A stretch of 9,033 nucleotides of DNA from Actinomycetota bacterium (lineage in GTDB: Bacteria > Actinomycetota > Acidimicrobiia > Acidimicrobiales > BP-101), in NCBI GenBank assembly GCA_030838265.1, contig JAUTXA010000094.1, forward strand, positions 1-9,033, read 5' to 3'. Position numbers and translations under genes: made by a program. Below the pieces are notes generated by a model that saw nothing but the letters and a program-made list of their open reading frames with translations, had not been told where the DNA came from and did no database searches. Numbering within the stretch: the stretch's first letter is position 1; each line of letters begins with the position of its first letter. Positions 1-7,150 of this stretch are shown in pieces.

Positions 1-1928
1 GGTTTGCCCTCCCCGCCCCAGTGCCAGGCAGCCACGTAGCTGAACTCGTCGTCGTTGCGGAGGGCTTCGCCCTCCTCGGTCTGGCTCTCCTCGCGGAAGT
101 GGCCGCCGCAGGACTCGGTGCGATGCAGGGCGTCGATGCACATCAGCTCGGCCAGCTCGAAGAAGTCGGCGACCCGGCCGGCCCGCTCGAGGCTCTGGTT
201 CAGCTCTTCGTTCTCGCCCGCCACCTTGACGTCGGCCCAGAACTCGGCCCGCAGCTCGGGGATGCGGTCGAGGGCCTTGCGCAGGCCGGCGTCGTTGCGG
301 CCCATCCCGCAGTAGTCCCAGAGCAGCAGGCCGAGCTCGCGATGGAACGAGTCGGCTGTCCGCTTGCCGTTGATCGACAGGAGCTTGTCGACCTGCTGGC
401 GAACCTGGTTCTCGGCCTCGGCGAACGCCTCGTGCTCGGTGGTGACCGGGGCTCGCCCTGATTGGGCCAGGTAGTTGCCGATGGTGGCCGGGAGGATGAA
501 GTAGCCGTCGGCCAGGCCTTGCATGAGCGCCGAAGCGCCCAGGCGATTGGCCCCGTGGTCGGAGAAGTTGGCTTCGCCGGCGACGAAGAGCCCGGGGATG
601 GTGCTCATGAGGTCGTAGTCAACCCAGAGCCCGCCCATCGTGTAGTGGATGGCCGGGTAGATGCGCATGGGGACCTGGTACGGGTCCTCGTCGGTGATGC
701 GCTCGTACATCTCGAACAGGTTCCCGTAGCGCTCGGCGATGACGTTGCGACCGAGGCGCTCGATGGCGTCGCTGAAGTCGAGGTACACGCCGCGCCCGCC
801 GGGACCGACACCGCGACCGGCGTCGCACACCTCCTTGGCGTTGCGCGACGCCACGTCGCGGGGCACCAGGTTGCCGAAGCTCGGGTACTTCCGCTCGAGG
901 TAGTAGTCCCGGTCCTCCTCGGGGATCTGGTTGGGCGGTCGGTCGTCGCCCGCCTTCTTCGGGACCCAGATGCGTCCGTCGTTGCGGAGGGACTCCGACA
1001 TCAGGGTGAGCTTCGACTGGTGGTCGCCGCTGACCGGGATGCACGTGGGGTGGATCTGGGTGAAGCAGGGGTTGGCGAAGAGGGCGCCCTTGCGGTGGGC
1101 CCGCCAGATGGCAGTGGCGTTGCAGCCCCGGGCGTTGGTCGACAGGTAGAAGGCGTTGCCGTAGCCACCGGTGGCCAGGATGACGGCGTCGGCCACGTGG
1201 CGTTCGATCTGGCCGGTGACGAGGTCGCGGGTGATGATGCCGCGCGCCACCCCGTCGACCAGCACGACGTCGAGCATCTCGGTGCGGGTGTTCATGTGGA
1301 CCTTGCCGGCACCGATCTGGCGCTCGAGGGCCTGGTAGGCGCCGAGCAGCAGCTGCTGGCCGGTCTGGCCCCGGGCGTAGAAGGTGCGCGAGACCTGGGC
1401 GCCACCGAAGGAGCGGTTGTCGAGCAGGCCGCCGTACTCGCGGGCGAAGGGGACGCCCTGGGCCACGGCCTGGTCGATGATGTTCACACTCAGCTGGGCC
1501 AGGCGGTAGACGTTGGCTTCGCGGCTGCGGTAGTCGCCGCCCTTCACCGTGTCGTAGAAGAGGCGCCAGATCGAGTCGCCGTCGTTGCGATAGTTCTTGG
1601 CTGCGTTGATGCCGCCCTGGGCCGCGATCGAGTGGGCCCGGCGCGGGCTGTCCTGGTAGCAGAAGCAGCTCACGTCGTAGCCCAGCTCAGCCAGGCTGGC
1701 GGCGCCGGCGCCACCGGCCAGGCCGGAGCCCACCATGATCACGCGGTAGCGCCGCTTGTTGGCTGGGTTGACCAGCTTCATGTCGAAGCGGTGCTGATCC
1801 CACAGCTCGTTGATGGGGCCGGTCGGCAGGTGGGCGTCGAGGGGCTCGCTCGCCTCTCGCCAGTGGGTCGGCGTAGGGGTCGCGGGCTCGACGGGAGCCT
1901 CGGGCGCTTCGGGGGTGTCGATGGTCAT
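1..1928 (-). CDS. sdhA: Succinate dehydrogenase / fumarate reductase flavoprotein subunit (3' end outside window)
   Basis: This is the catalytic subunit that oxidises succinate to fumarate with covalent FAD, on the cytoplasmic face of the membrane. The minus strand is open from an ATG at 1928 to the window edge (642 codons), so only the last few residues are missing. Visible motifs are the dinucleotide fold GSGLAGG (residues 67-73), the flavinylation motif AHSIAAQGGIN with His99 as the expected FAD ligand, a substrate-site HPTCIP segment, and the late FAD-binding block around DHGANRLGASALMQG. Near the end, TESCGGHFREE matches the non-classical (Bacillus/epsilonproteobacterial/Mtb Sdh1-like) family rather than the E. 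coli type. An Ala/Pro/Glu-rich tail of about 25 residues precedes the usual family start. The ATG is backed by GGAGA at 1935-1939, six bases upstream. It lies 15 bases after the sdhC stop, so the two are very probably co-transcribed. The protein could act as fumarate reductase; direction cannot be told from sequence. Confidence 0.95.
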   Translation of the reverse strand, partial: MTIDTPEAPEAPVEPATPTPTHWREASEPLDAHLPTGPINELWDQHRFDMKLVNPANKRRYRVIMVGSGLAGGAGAASLAELGYDVSCFCYQDSPRRAHSIAAQGGINAAKNYRNDGDSIWRLFYDTVKGGDYRSREANVYRLAQLSVNIIDQAVAQGVPFAREYGGLLDNRSFGGAQVSRTFYARGQTGQQLLLGAYQALERQIGAGKVHMNTRTEMLDVVLVDGVARGIITRDLVTGQIERHVADAVILATGGYGNAFYLSTNARGCNATAIWRAHRKGALFANPCFTQIHPTCIPVSGDHQSKLTLMSESLRNDGRIWVPKKAGDDRPPNQIPEEDRDYYLERKYPSFGNLVPRDVASRNAKEVCDAGRGVGPGGRGVYLDFSDAIERLGRNVIAERYGNLFEMYERITDEDPYQVPMRIYPAIHYTMGGLWVDYDLMSTIPGLFVAGEANFSDHGANRLGASALMQGLADGYFILPATIGNYLAQSGRAPVTTEHEAFAEAENQVRQQVDKLLSINGKRTADSFHRELGLLLWDYCGMGRNDAGLRKALDRIPELRAEFWADVKVAGENEELNQSLERAGRVADFFELAELMCIDALHRTESCGGHFREESQTEEGEALRNDDEFSYVAAWHWGGEGK

Positions 1929-1934
1929 CGCTGG

Positions 1935-1939
1935 TCTCC
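1935..1939 (-). promoter_or_regulatory. Ribosome binding site of sdhA
   Basis: GGAGA on the minus strand, with six bases between it and the ATG at 1928. It sits in the 15-base gap after the sdhC stop codon. This fixes the sdhA start even though the encoded N-terminus is longer than usual for the family. Confidence 0.75.
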
Positions 1940-1943
1940 GGCG

Positions 1944-2633
1944 CTATCGGACGAGGCCGAAGGCGACAGCCAGGGGCACGGCGCTGAACCCTCCGGCGAT
2001 GATGACGGCAAGAGCGGTCGCGGTGCGGCGGATCACGGGATCCCACCGGGCCCGCTTGATGCCGAGCGTCTGACACGTGCTCCAGGTGCCGTGGTAGATG
2101 TGCAGGGCGAGCGCCCCCATGGCCATGAGGTAGAGGATCACCACCGCCGGCCGCTCGAAGCCCGACACCGTATTGGCGTAGATGTCACCCCGCACGTAGT
2201 GCGGGTGGATCCCCCACGTGAAGTCGGCCAGGTGGAAGATCAAGAAGAGGAAAATGGCCAGGCCGCCCCAGCGCATCGTCCGGCTGGCGTAGCTGGCCTG
2301 CACAACGTCGGTGTGCACGTAGCGCGTCGTCCGGCTGGCCCGGCTGCGGCGGGCGAGCTGGATCGTGAGGCTGACGTGGAGCACGAGGCAGACGAACAGG
2401 ACGAGGCGAAGGCCCCACAGAAGAAACGACCGCGGGAAGATGGGCTCGCCCATGTCGCGCAGGAACTCGCCGTACTTGTTGACCTGAGTCGGACCCAGGA
2501 AGATCTTGAGGTTGCCGACCATGTGGGCGAAGACGAAGCCCAGGAAGACGAGGCCGGTCACGGCGACCAGGATCTTCTTGCCGATGCTCGTCTCGTAGAT
2601 CCGCGGCGCCCGCTCGATCGTGGTGGTCATCAC
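1944..2633 (-). CDS. sdhC: Succinate dehydrogenase cytochrome b subunit (di-heme membrane anchor)
   Basis: This is the membrane anchor that takes electrons from the iron-sulfur subunit and reduces menaquinone. The 229-residue product has five hydrophobic segments at about 19-42, 70-94, 122-141, 160-183 and 204-228, as in the Bacillus-type fused anchor. Four helix-embedded histidines are placed like the two pairs of axial heme b ligands: His37 (FAHMVGN), His86 (LVLHVSL), His134 (LIFHLAD) and His178 (LALHIYHG). Their spacings of 49, 48 and 44 residues are close to those of the B. subtilis protein. The N-terminal segment YETSIGKK and the GNLKIFLG block after helix 1 are typical of actinobacterial members. 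The start is ambiguous: GTG at 2633 is followed immediately by ATG at 2630, and neither has a Shine-Dalgarno sequence. A TAGGCT box just upstream suggests a leaderless message. sdhA follows after 15 bases. Confidence 0.93.
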   Translation of the reverse strand: MMTTTIERAPRIYETSIGKKILVAVTGLVFLGFVFAHMVGNLKIFLGPTQVNKYGEFLRDMGEPIFPRSFLLWGLRLVLFVCLVLHVSLTIQLARRSRASRTTRYVHTDVVQASYASRTMRWGGLAIFLFLIFHLADFTWGIHPHYVRGDIYANTVSGFERPAVVILYLMAMGALALHIYHGTWSTCQTLGIKRARWDPVIRRTATALAVIIAGGFSAVPLAVAFGLVR

Positions 2634-2638
2634 TGATG

Positions 2639-2644
2639 AGCCTA
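2639..2644 (-). promoter_or_regulatory. Candidate -10 box of a leaderless sdhCA(B) promoter
   Basis: TAGGCT on the minus strand fits the actinobacterial TANNNT -10 consensus. Five bases separate it from the GTG at 2633 and eight from the ATG at 2630, so transcription would begin at or next to the start codon. No purine-rich Shine-Dalgarno sequence is present, and no convincing -35 hexamer is visible. It lies in the 22-base gap after the preceding glycoside hydrolase gene, so read-through from that gene remains an alternative source of sdhC message. Confidence 0.45.
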
Positions 2645-2655
2645 GGCAGGCCCGC

Positions 2656-4815
2656 TCAGAGAGACGTAGTTGGCTGGGCCACGATCTCGGAGTCGTAGCC
2701 GCTCGCGGCGGTGACCCCTGCGGCTACCAGTTTCAGGTCGAGCCGGAGGGCCCCGGGAGTCGAGGGCGCTTCGACCTCGACCGACCCGACGCGGACGCAG
2801 CTGTCGGCGTCGATGTCGCCCTCCCAGTGCCACTGGCGCTGGGCGCCGGGCCAGCTCAGGGTGGCCGAGACCTGGGCTCCGGGCACTGGGGTTCGCAGGT
2901 CGCTCACGACATGGACGTCGAGGTCGATAGGCGCGCCGGTGAGATAGGTCGGACGGGGTCGCTCGGCAACCACGATCACCGGCGCGCACGCCGCGGTCAG
3001 GGCGGCCAGCGCCTCTTTGGGCTTGCGGTCGTGGTCGAGGACCGACCACGTGATGGCCGGGTGGCCGTCGGCCAGGGTGTAGTGGCAGAACCCCCCGGCG
3101 GGCCGGTACTTCAGTCGGCGCAAGGTCTCGATGTGGAAGCGGATCAGGTCGGCCTGGTAGCGCTGGGTCGCGCCGCGCCATTCGGCGAAGGTGGCGAAGG
3201 CGTCGGGGCCCAGGCCCACCCGCTCGAACATCGACCTTTGCAGGTTGTGGGTCCGTCCCAGGCGACGCCAGTCGAGGTCGGGCCAGCGATCGGGCTCGAT
3301 GAAGTCGTCGCTGTCGGGGATGGCTTGGGCCCCGAACTCGCTGACGAAGCGCACCATGCGCGGAATGCGCGCCGCGAAGCCGGGCAGGTCGCGCTCGTCG
3401 CCGTGGTACCAGCCGAAGTACAGGTGGCTGTCGGTGCCGCCCGACGCCGGGTTGGGGAGCACACCCGAGTGGGGGATCACGGGTCGGGTCTTGTCGCTCT
3501 TCTCCAGAGCGCGGCCCACCGATCGGTCGAGGATGCTCTTGTTCCAGGTCGGCAGCTCCTGCAGGGCGAAGAACCGTCCCGGTGAGAGGTCGACCTGACC
3601 CGGCTCGTTGTCGATGGCAAGGGGCTCGCTGTGGCCGCACCACATGGCGATCGAGGGGTGGTGTCCGAGAAGGTCGACGGCCTCGCGGGCCTGCCGGACG
3701 GCCTGCTTGCGGATGCCCTTGTAGCCCCACTGCAGCGGCATGTCCTGCCAGAGGAGGAGCCCGTGGCGATCGGCGGCGTCGTAGACCTCGGGTCTGGTGA
3801 CATGGGCATGGAGGCGGAGCAGGTCGAGGCCGGCCTCCTTGGCCAGCACCACGTCGGCTTCGAGCTCGTCGGGCTTGGCGTCGGCCAAGGCCATCCGCGT
3901 CGGCCCGTGGTTGGCCCCCTTGAGGAAGAGACGCTCGCCGTTGACGGTGGTGATCCAGTTCTTCATGCGGACCTGGCGCAAGCCGGTGCGCAGCTGTCGC
4001 CGGTGGCTCACCCGGTCGCCCATGTCGGTTTCGGTGTCGGCGCCGTCGGCGTCGGCCAGGACGACCTCGACGCTGACGTCGGTCAGGTTGGCCGGACCCA
4101 AGGCGTGGGGCCACCACAGCGACGGTGACTCGACCCCGACGCGCCACTCGATGCGGTTCTCGCCCGCGGCCAACGTGTGCTCCTCGACGAAGCCGGTGTC
4201 GCCGACCGTGGTGCGCAGCTGGACGGTGGTGGCGTCGGCCGCGTCGAGCAAGGTGCGGAAGGTCAAGATGGCGAGCTGGGTGGTCGCCTCGGCGCACAGC
4301 ACCCGCAGCCGCGAGATCCGCACCGGGCCCGTCTCCTCGACGCGCACCGGCCTCCAGATGCCGCCGGGGTTCCAGTCGGGGTCGAGGCAGTCCCAGTGCT
4401 CGAACACTCCGGTGATGTTGCGCTTGGCCGTCTTGTCGGTTGGCCGGTTGCAGGCCACCTCGATGCCGAGGACGTGCTCGCCCTGCTTCCCGAGGGCCTC
4501 GGTGACCTCGAAGTCGTGGGGGAAGAAGTAGCCCTCGGTGTCGCCCACGTACGAGCCGTCGAGCCAGACGTCGGTCTGGTAGAAGGCGCCGTCGATGACG
4601 AGCCACTGGCGGTTGCCCGGTGCCGCCGCCGGCTCGGTCTCGAAGCGGCGGCGGTAGAGGAGGGGCCCGTCGTGGTCGGCGAAGGCCGGGTTTGACCGCC
4701 AGTGGCCGGGGACCTCGATCTCGGCCCACCACGAGTCGTCGAAGTCAGGCTCCGGATAGCGCCGCCGCAAACCCTCGTCGGCGCCCACGGCCAACCAGGT
4801 CCCCGACAGATCCAT
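2656..4815 (-). CDS. Glycoside hydrolase family 2 protein (beta-mannosidase-like architecture)
   Basis: The 719-residue protein is predicted to hydrolyse a beta-linked glycoside by the retaining GH2 mechanism. Domains in order: jelly-roll sugar-binding domain (about 1-165, with LLYRRRFE and WNPGGIWRPV), immunoglobulin-like domain (about 166-280), TIM barrel (about 281-600, opening with VNGERLFLKGANHGP) and a C-terminal beta domain (about 610-719). Glu397 in MWCGHSEP is the expected acid/base and Glu493 in FVSEFGAQAIP the expected nucleophile; the 96-residue spacing suits the family. Ser396 replaces the Asn normally found before the acid/base. The barrel has LHAHVTRPEVYD (His336, His338) where classical beta-mannosidases carry a WGGG motif, so mannosidase specificity should not be assumed. 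There is no signal peptide, so the enzyme is probably cytoplasmic and acts on imported oligosaccharides or glycosides. The ATG at 4815 has only a weak GGCGGA upstream and a TAGCCT box nine bases away. No transporter or sugar regulator is adjacent, so the substrate is unknown. Confidence 0.87.
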   Translation of the reverse strand: MDLSGTWLAVGADEGLRRRYPEPDFDDSWWAEIEVPGHWRSNPAFADHDGPLLYRRRFETEPAAAPGNRQWLVIDGAFYQTDVWLDGSYVGDTEGYFFPHDFEVTEALGKQGEHVLGIEVACNRPTDKTAKRNITGVFEHWDCLDPDWNPGGIWRPVRVEETGPVRISRLRVLCAEATTQLAILTFRTLLDAADATTVQLRTTVGDTGFVEEHTLAAGENRIEWRVGVESPSLWWPHALGPANLTDVSVEVVLADADGADTETDMGDRVSHRRQLRTGLRQVRMKNWITTVNGERLFLKGANHGPTRMALADAKPDELEADVVLAKEAGLDLLRLHAHVTRPEVYDAADRHGLLLWQDMPLQWGYKGIRKQAVRQAREAVDLLGHHPSIAMWCGHSEPLAIDNEPGQVDLSPGRFFALQELPTWNKSILDRSVGRALEKSDKTRPVIPHSGVLPNPASGGTDSHLYFGWYHGDERDLPGFAARIPRMVRFVSEFGAQAIPDSDDFIEPDRWPDLDWRRLGRTHNLQRSMFERVGLGPDAFATFAEWRGATQRYQADLIRFHIETLRRLKYRPAGGFCHYTLADGHPAITWSVLDHDRKPKEALAALTAACAPVIVVAERPRPTYLTGAPIDLDVHVVSDLRTPVPGAQVSATLSWPGAQRQWHWEGDIDADSCVRVGSVEVEAPSTPGALRLDLKLVAAGVTAASGYDSEIVAQPTTSL

Positions 4816-4824
4816 TGTCCGCCG

Positions 4825-4830
4825 AGGCTA
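4825..4830 (-). promoter_or_regulatory. Candidate -10 box upstream of the GH2 gene
   Basis: TAGCCT on the minus strand lies nine bases before the ATG at 4815, in the 31-base space between the large hairpin and the gene. The distance predicts a message with no leader or one of about two bases. A GGCGGA three bases from the ATG is too close to be a good Shine-Dalgarno site. The -35 position would fall at the base of the hairpin and shows no good match. Confidence 0.35.
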
Positions 4831-4846
4831 CCGGCCCCGTCCCGCG

Positions 4847-4902
4847 CCGGTTCTGGCACCGGATGTGGTCGCCCCAGCGACCAGATCTGGTGCCAGAACC
4901 GG
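4847..4902 (-). terminator. Long hairpin (26-bp arms, 4-base loop), probable terminator
   Basis: Bases 4847-4872 are complementary to 4877-4902 around a CCCA loop. The outer 14 pairs (CCGGTTCTGGCACC) are perfect. Of the inner 12 positions, only 4861/4888 (a G-T pair) and 4865/4884 (G-G) are not Watson-Crick. It begins 20 bases after the stop codon of the LVIVD-repeat gene and ends before the GH2 gene, the expected place for a terminator of the upstream transcript. No T-run follows on the minus strand, so this is not a canonical intrinsic terminator; U-less hairpins have been proposed as terminators in actinobacteria. The right arm also holds a perfect 12-bp palindrome, ACCAGATCTGGT (4880-4891). 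A dispersed palindromic repeat or a protein-binding site is an alternative. Confidence 0.6.
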
Positions 4903-4922
4903 AAGGGGAGGGTGGACCCTTC

Positions 4923-7067
4923 CTACGTGGGGAAGGCCATTGACGAGGTCAGGGTCGAGTCTTGGTCGGCCGAGCCGTAGATGATCTCGAGGTTCTTGGG
5001 TTGGGTGTCGGTCGTGCCGGCCGAATTGCCCAACTGGACGACGACGTTGCTGAGGGCGACGAAGCTGGCGTCGGGGATGGTCACGTCGATGGCGGTCGGG
5101 TTGGGTCCGACGTCGACCAGGAAGGTGGGCGACACCCATGAGGTGCCCTCGGTGTGGCCCAGTCGGGCGGTCCCGTCGACGAAGAGCTCGACGCTCAGCG
5201 GCACCTTGGTGACCCCCGGCGCGCTCGGCGCCGAGACCAGCAGGTGCAAGGTCATCGGACCCGAGAGCTTCACGGCGCCGCGGTGGCTCCAGTAGGCGAG
5301 GAGCGGGTTGGCCGCCGCGCCGGGGTTGCCGAAGCGAGAGCTCGACTGGGTCTTGGGCGGCCCGGTCGGCGTCGAGGTGCCCATGGTCGGGCCCCCGTCC
5401 GCCCCACCGAAGTCGGCGGCCCGGCTGGCCTCGCCCGCGGGCGAGACGGAGTCGAAGTGGAAGGTGGTTGACGACGAGGGGCCCCACGACAGGCCGGTGG
5501 GCGGCTCGGTGGTCGGCGGGGCATAGCCGTCGAGGCGGGGTCCGTCACCGAGGTTCGAGTTGCCCTCGAGGAAGCCGATGCCGTTGACCGCGTCGGCGTG
5601 GGCCCCCGTGTACTTCAAGATGTAGAGACCGTTGCGGATGTCGACGAAGTAGACGTAGGTGTCGGCGCCCTGGTGGTTGAGGATGGGGTAGCTCCACGCC
5701 ACCACCTTGTTGCGGCCCATCGACAGCGCCGGGTCCTCGGTGGCCACGCTCGACAAGGGCTCGGCCGAGAAGACGCCGGCTTGCGTCGGATGGGACGGGT
5801 CGCTGAGGTCGATGGCCTGCAGGCCGCCCGAGTGCCAGGTCACGAAGGCCAGGTTGTTGAGAATCGTGGGGTTGTGGCTGGCGTAGCTGGTCGACAGTCG
5901 GTTGGTCGGGTCGACGCCGTCGACGGTGGCGCAGAACGACGGGTCGTTCTCGGCGATCTTGTACTCGGCCGCCACCGCGGGATGCGTCTCGTCGGCCACG
6001 TTGATGGTGCGGGCCCATCCCCACGGGCAGCCGTGGACGCCCTTGCCCAGCTGCAGTGGCGTGAGGGCGTCGCCGTAGACCTCGTCGGTGGTGAAGGCGT
6101 ACTGCGTGCCGGGGATCTTCACCGCCGAGTGGGTGCCGGGGCTGCCCCACGACGCACGATTGGCGACCGGGGTGCGCGCCGTGATGGGGACGGGCGCAGT
6201 GGCGGCGGGGTTGGTGAGCACGCTGGTGTCGAGGACCATGAAACCGCCGCCGAGATAGGCCAGGTAGGCCCGGGTGCCGTCGGCGCTGACGCTGAGCGAG
6301 TGGAGGCGGACGTCCTGGGTCTCGCGCACGTCGGCGGGGAAGTCGGCGTTGGCGCTCCAGTGCGACAGCTCGACGGCGGGCTGGCCCGCGGCCACGCCAG
6401 AGATGTCGGTGACGGTGAGGTTCGACGAAGTGGTCGAGCTCAGCGGGGTCGTGAAGTAGAGGAGGGCCCGCCCGGGATGGGCCGGGTTGGGGTCGACCCA
6501 GAGGAAGAACTCATGAGGGGTCTGGCTGGGGTTGTAGCTGCCGAGCAGGGTGGGGTGCTCGGGGTCGGCCAGGCTGTAGAAGAAGAAGCCGTCGTTGATG
6601 CCCGTCGCCAGGTCGGTGACCGGGTCGCACGCGTGGATCTGGCTGCTGCACGCGAAGTCGAGGACGATCAGGATCTTCTGCGAGGGCCACACGCGCAGCT
6701 CGCGAGAGGTCTGGCCGTCGAGGCCCTGGCTCGGGGCCCCGATCTCACCGGCGTCGCGGATGTTGGCCGGGTCGGTCGTATCGCGGATGAGGATCGTCGG
6801 GTGGGGGTGGCCGTTGAACGAGTCGGTCCGGCTCCCGACGTACGCGTAGGTCTTGCCTGACGCCGCGTCGTTGTAGAGGGCCGGCGCCGCGTTCATGCCC
6901 CGGGCCAGCAGGGGGTCGTGGCCGACCAGCTCGAACCCGCTCGCCACCTGGGCGTTCTGCGGGCTGCCGGCATGGCCCGGCAGCTGCGTTGTGGCGAGGC
7001 CCCCGATGAGCAGGACGGCCAGCACCACGCGAGCCCACGAAAGATGAAAGCGACGGACGACAGACAT
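4923..7067 (-). CDS. Exported LVIVD-type beta-propeller protein with C-terminal beta domain
   Basis: The 714-residue product has a clear export signal: Arg-rich start, hydrophobic core VVLAVLLIGGLA and a likely cleavage after Ala33 (GHA). The body (about 45-490) contains repeated strands ending in a D-x-x-[DH]P-turn typical of LVIVD repeats, for example ILIRDTTDPANI (92-103), FFYSLADPEHPTLLGSY (162-178), INVADETHPAVAAEY (355-369) and GLQAIDLSDPSHPTQAGVF (415-433). About six blades can be picked out. Cysteine pairs 140/147 and 347/379 could form disulfides outside the cell. A Pro/Thr/Ser-rich linker (about 505-585) leads to a C-terminal beta-sandwich-like region (about 588-705), which I do not recognise. 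The function is unknown; a binding or scaffold role at the surface is inferred from the fold. GGGGAGGT at 7078-7085 supports the ATG at 7067. An FG-GAP-like exported protein is encoded 83 bases upstream on the same strand. Confidence 0.82.
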   Translation of the reverse strand: MSVVRRFHLSWARVVLAVLLIGGLATTQLPGHAGSPQNAQVASGFELVGHDPLLARGMNAAPALYNDAASGKTYAYVGSRTDSFNGHPHPTILIRDTTDPANIRDAGEIGAPSQGLDGQTSRELRVWPSQKILIVLDFACSSQIHACDPVTDLATGINDGFFFYSLADPEHPTLLGSYNPSQTPHEFFLWVDPNPAHPGRALLYFTTPLSSTTSSNLTVTDISGVAAGQPAVELSHWSANADFPADVRETQDVRLHSLSVSADGTRAYLAYLGGGFMVLDTSVLTNPAATAPVPITARTPVANRASWGSPGTHSAVKIPGTQYAFTTDEVYGDALTPLQLGKGVHGCPWGWARTINVADETHPAVAAEYKIAENDPSFCATVDGVDPTNRLSTSYASHNPTILNNLAFVTWHSGGLQAIDLSDPSHPTQAGVFSAEPLSSVATEDPALSMGRNKVVAWSYPILNHQGADTYVYFVDIRNGLYILKYTGAHADAVNGIGFLEGNSNLGDGPRLDGYAPPTTEPPTGLSWGPSSSTTFHFDSVSPAGEASRAADFGGADGGPTMGTSTPTGPPKTQSSSRFGNPGAAANPLLAYWSHRGAVKLSGPMTLHLLVSAPSAPGVTKVPLSVELFVDGTARLGHTEGTSWVSPTFLVDVGPNPTAIDVTIPDASFVALSNVVVQLGNSAGTTDTQPKNLEIIYGSADQDSTLTSSMAFPT

Positions 7068-7077
7068 GACCCCAGCG

Positions 7078-7085
7078 ACCTCCCC
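7078..7085 (-). promoter_or_regulatory. Ribosome binding site of the LVIVD-repeat gene
   Basis: GGGGAGGT on the minus strand is the strongest Shine-Dalgarno match in the window. It is ten bases from the ATG at 7067, slightly long but acceptable, and it supports a start directly before a good signal peptide. The rest of the 83-base gap upstream (7068-7150) shows no obvious terminator hairpin, so co-transcription with the preceding gene is possible. Confidence 0.65.
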
Positions 7086-7150
7086 GGTCGACGTACCTGT
7101 GTCCTACTTCGCCCCGATTGCCGGGTTCACCTGCTGCGGCCCGCTCTGGG

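Noticed and set aside
462..2636. A 724-codon open frame on the plus strand opposite sdhC and sdhA
   Set aside because: It mirrors two well-conserved genes that share one minus-strand frame. The product is an Ala/Val/Gly/Asp-rich low-complexity sequence with no recognisable domain, as expected from G/C-ending codons leaving the opposite strand stop-free.
2642..4732. A 696-codon open frame on the minus strand in another frame of the GH2 gene
   Set aside because: The product is Arg/Pro/Gly/Ala-rich and unlike any family, while the overlapping frame encodes a full GH2 enzyme with both catalytic glutamates.
5598..6860. A 420-codon open frame on the plus strand opposite the LVIVD-type gene
   Set aside because: It has biased, domain-free composition and is explained by the codon bias of the gene on the other strand, which has a signal peptide, repeats and a strong ribosome binding site.
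7068..7150. A possible terminator between the FG-GAP-type and LVIVD-type genes
   Set aside because: Only short, imperfect G/C-rich complementarity is visible and there is no T-run, so no terminator is called.
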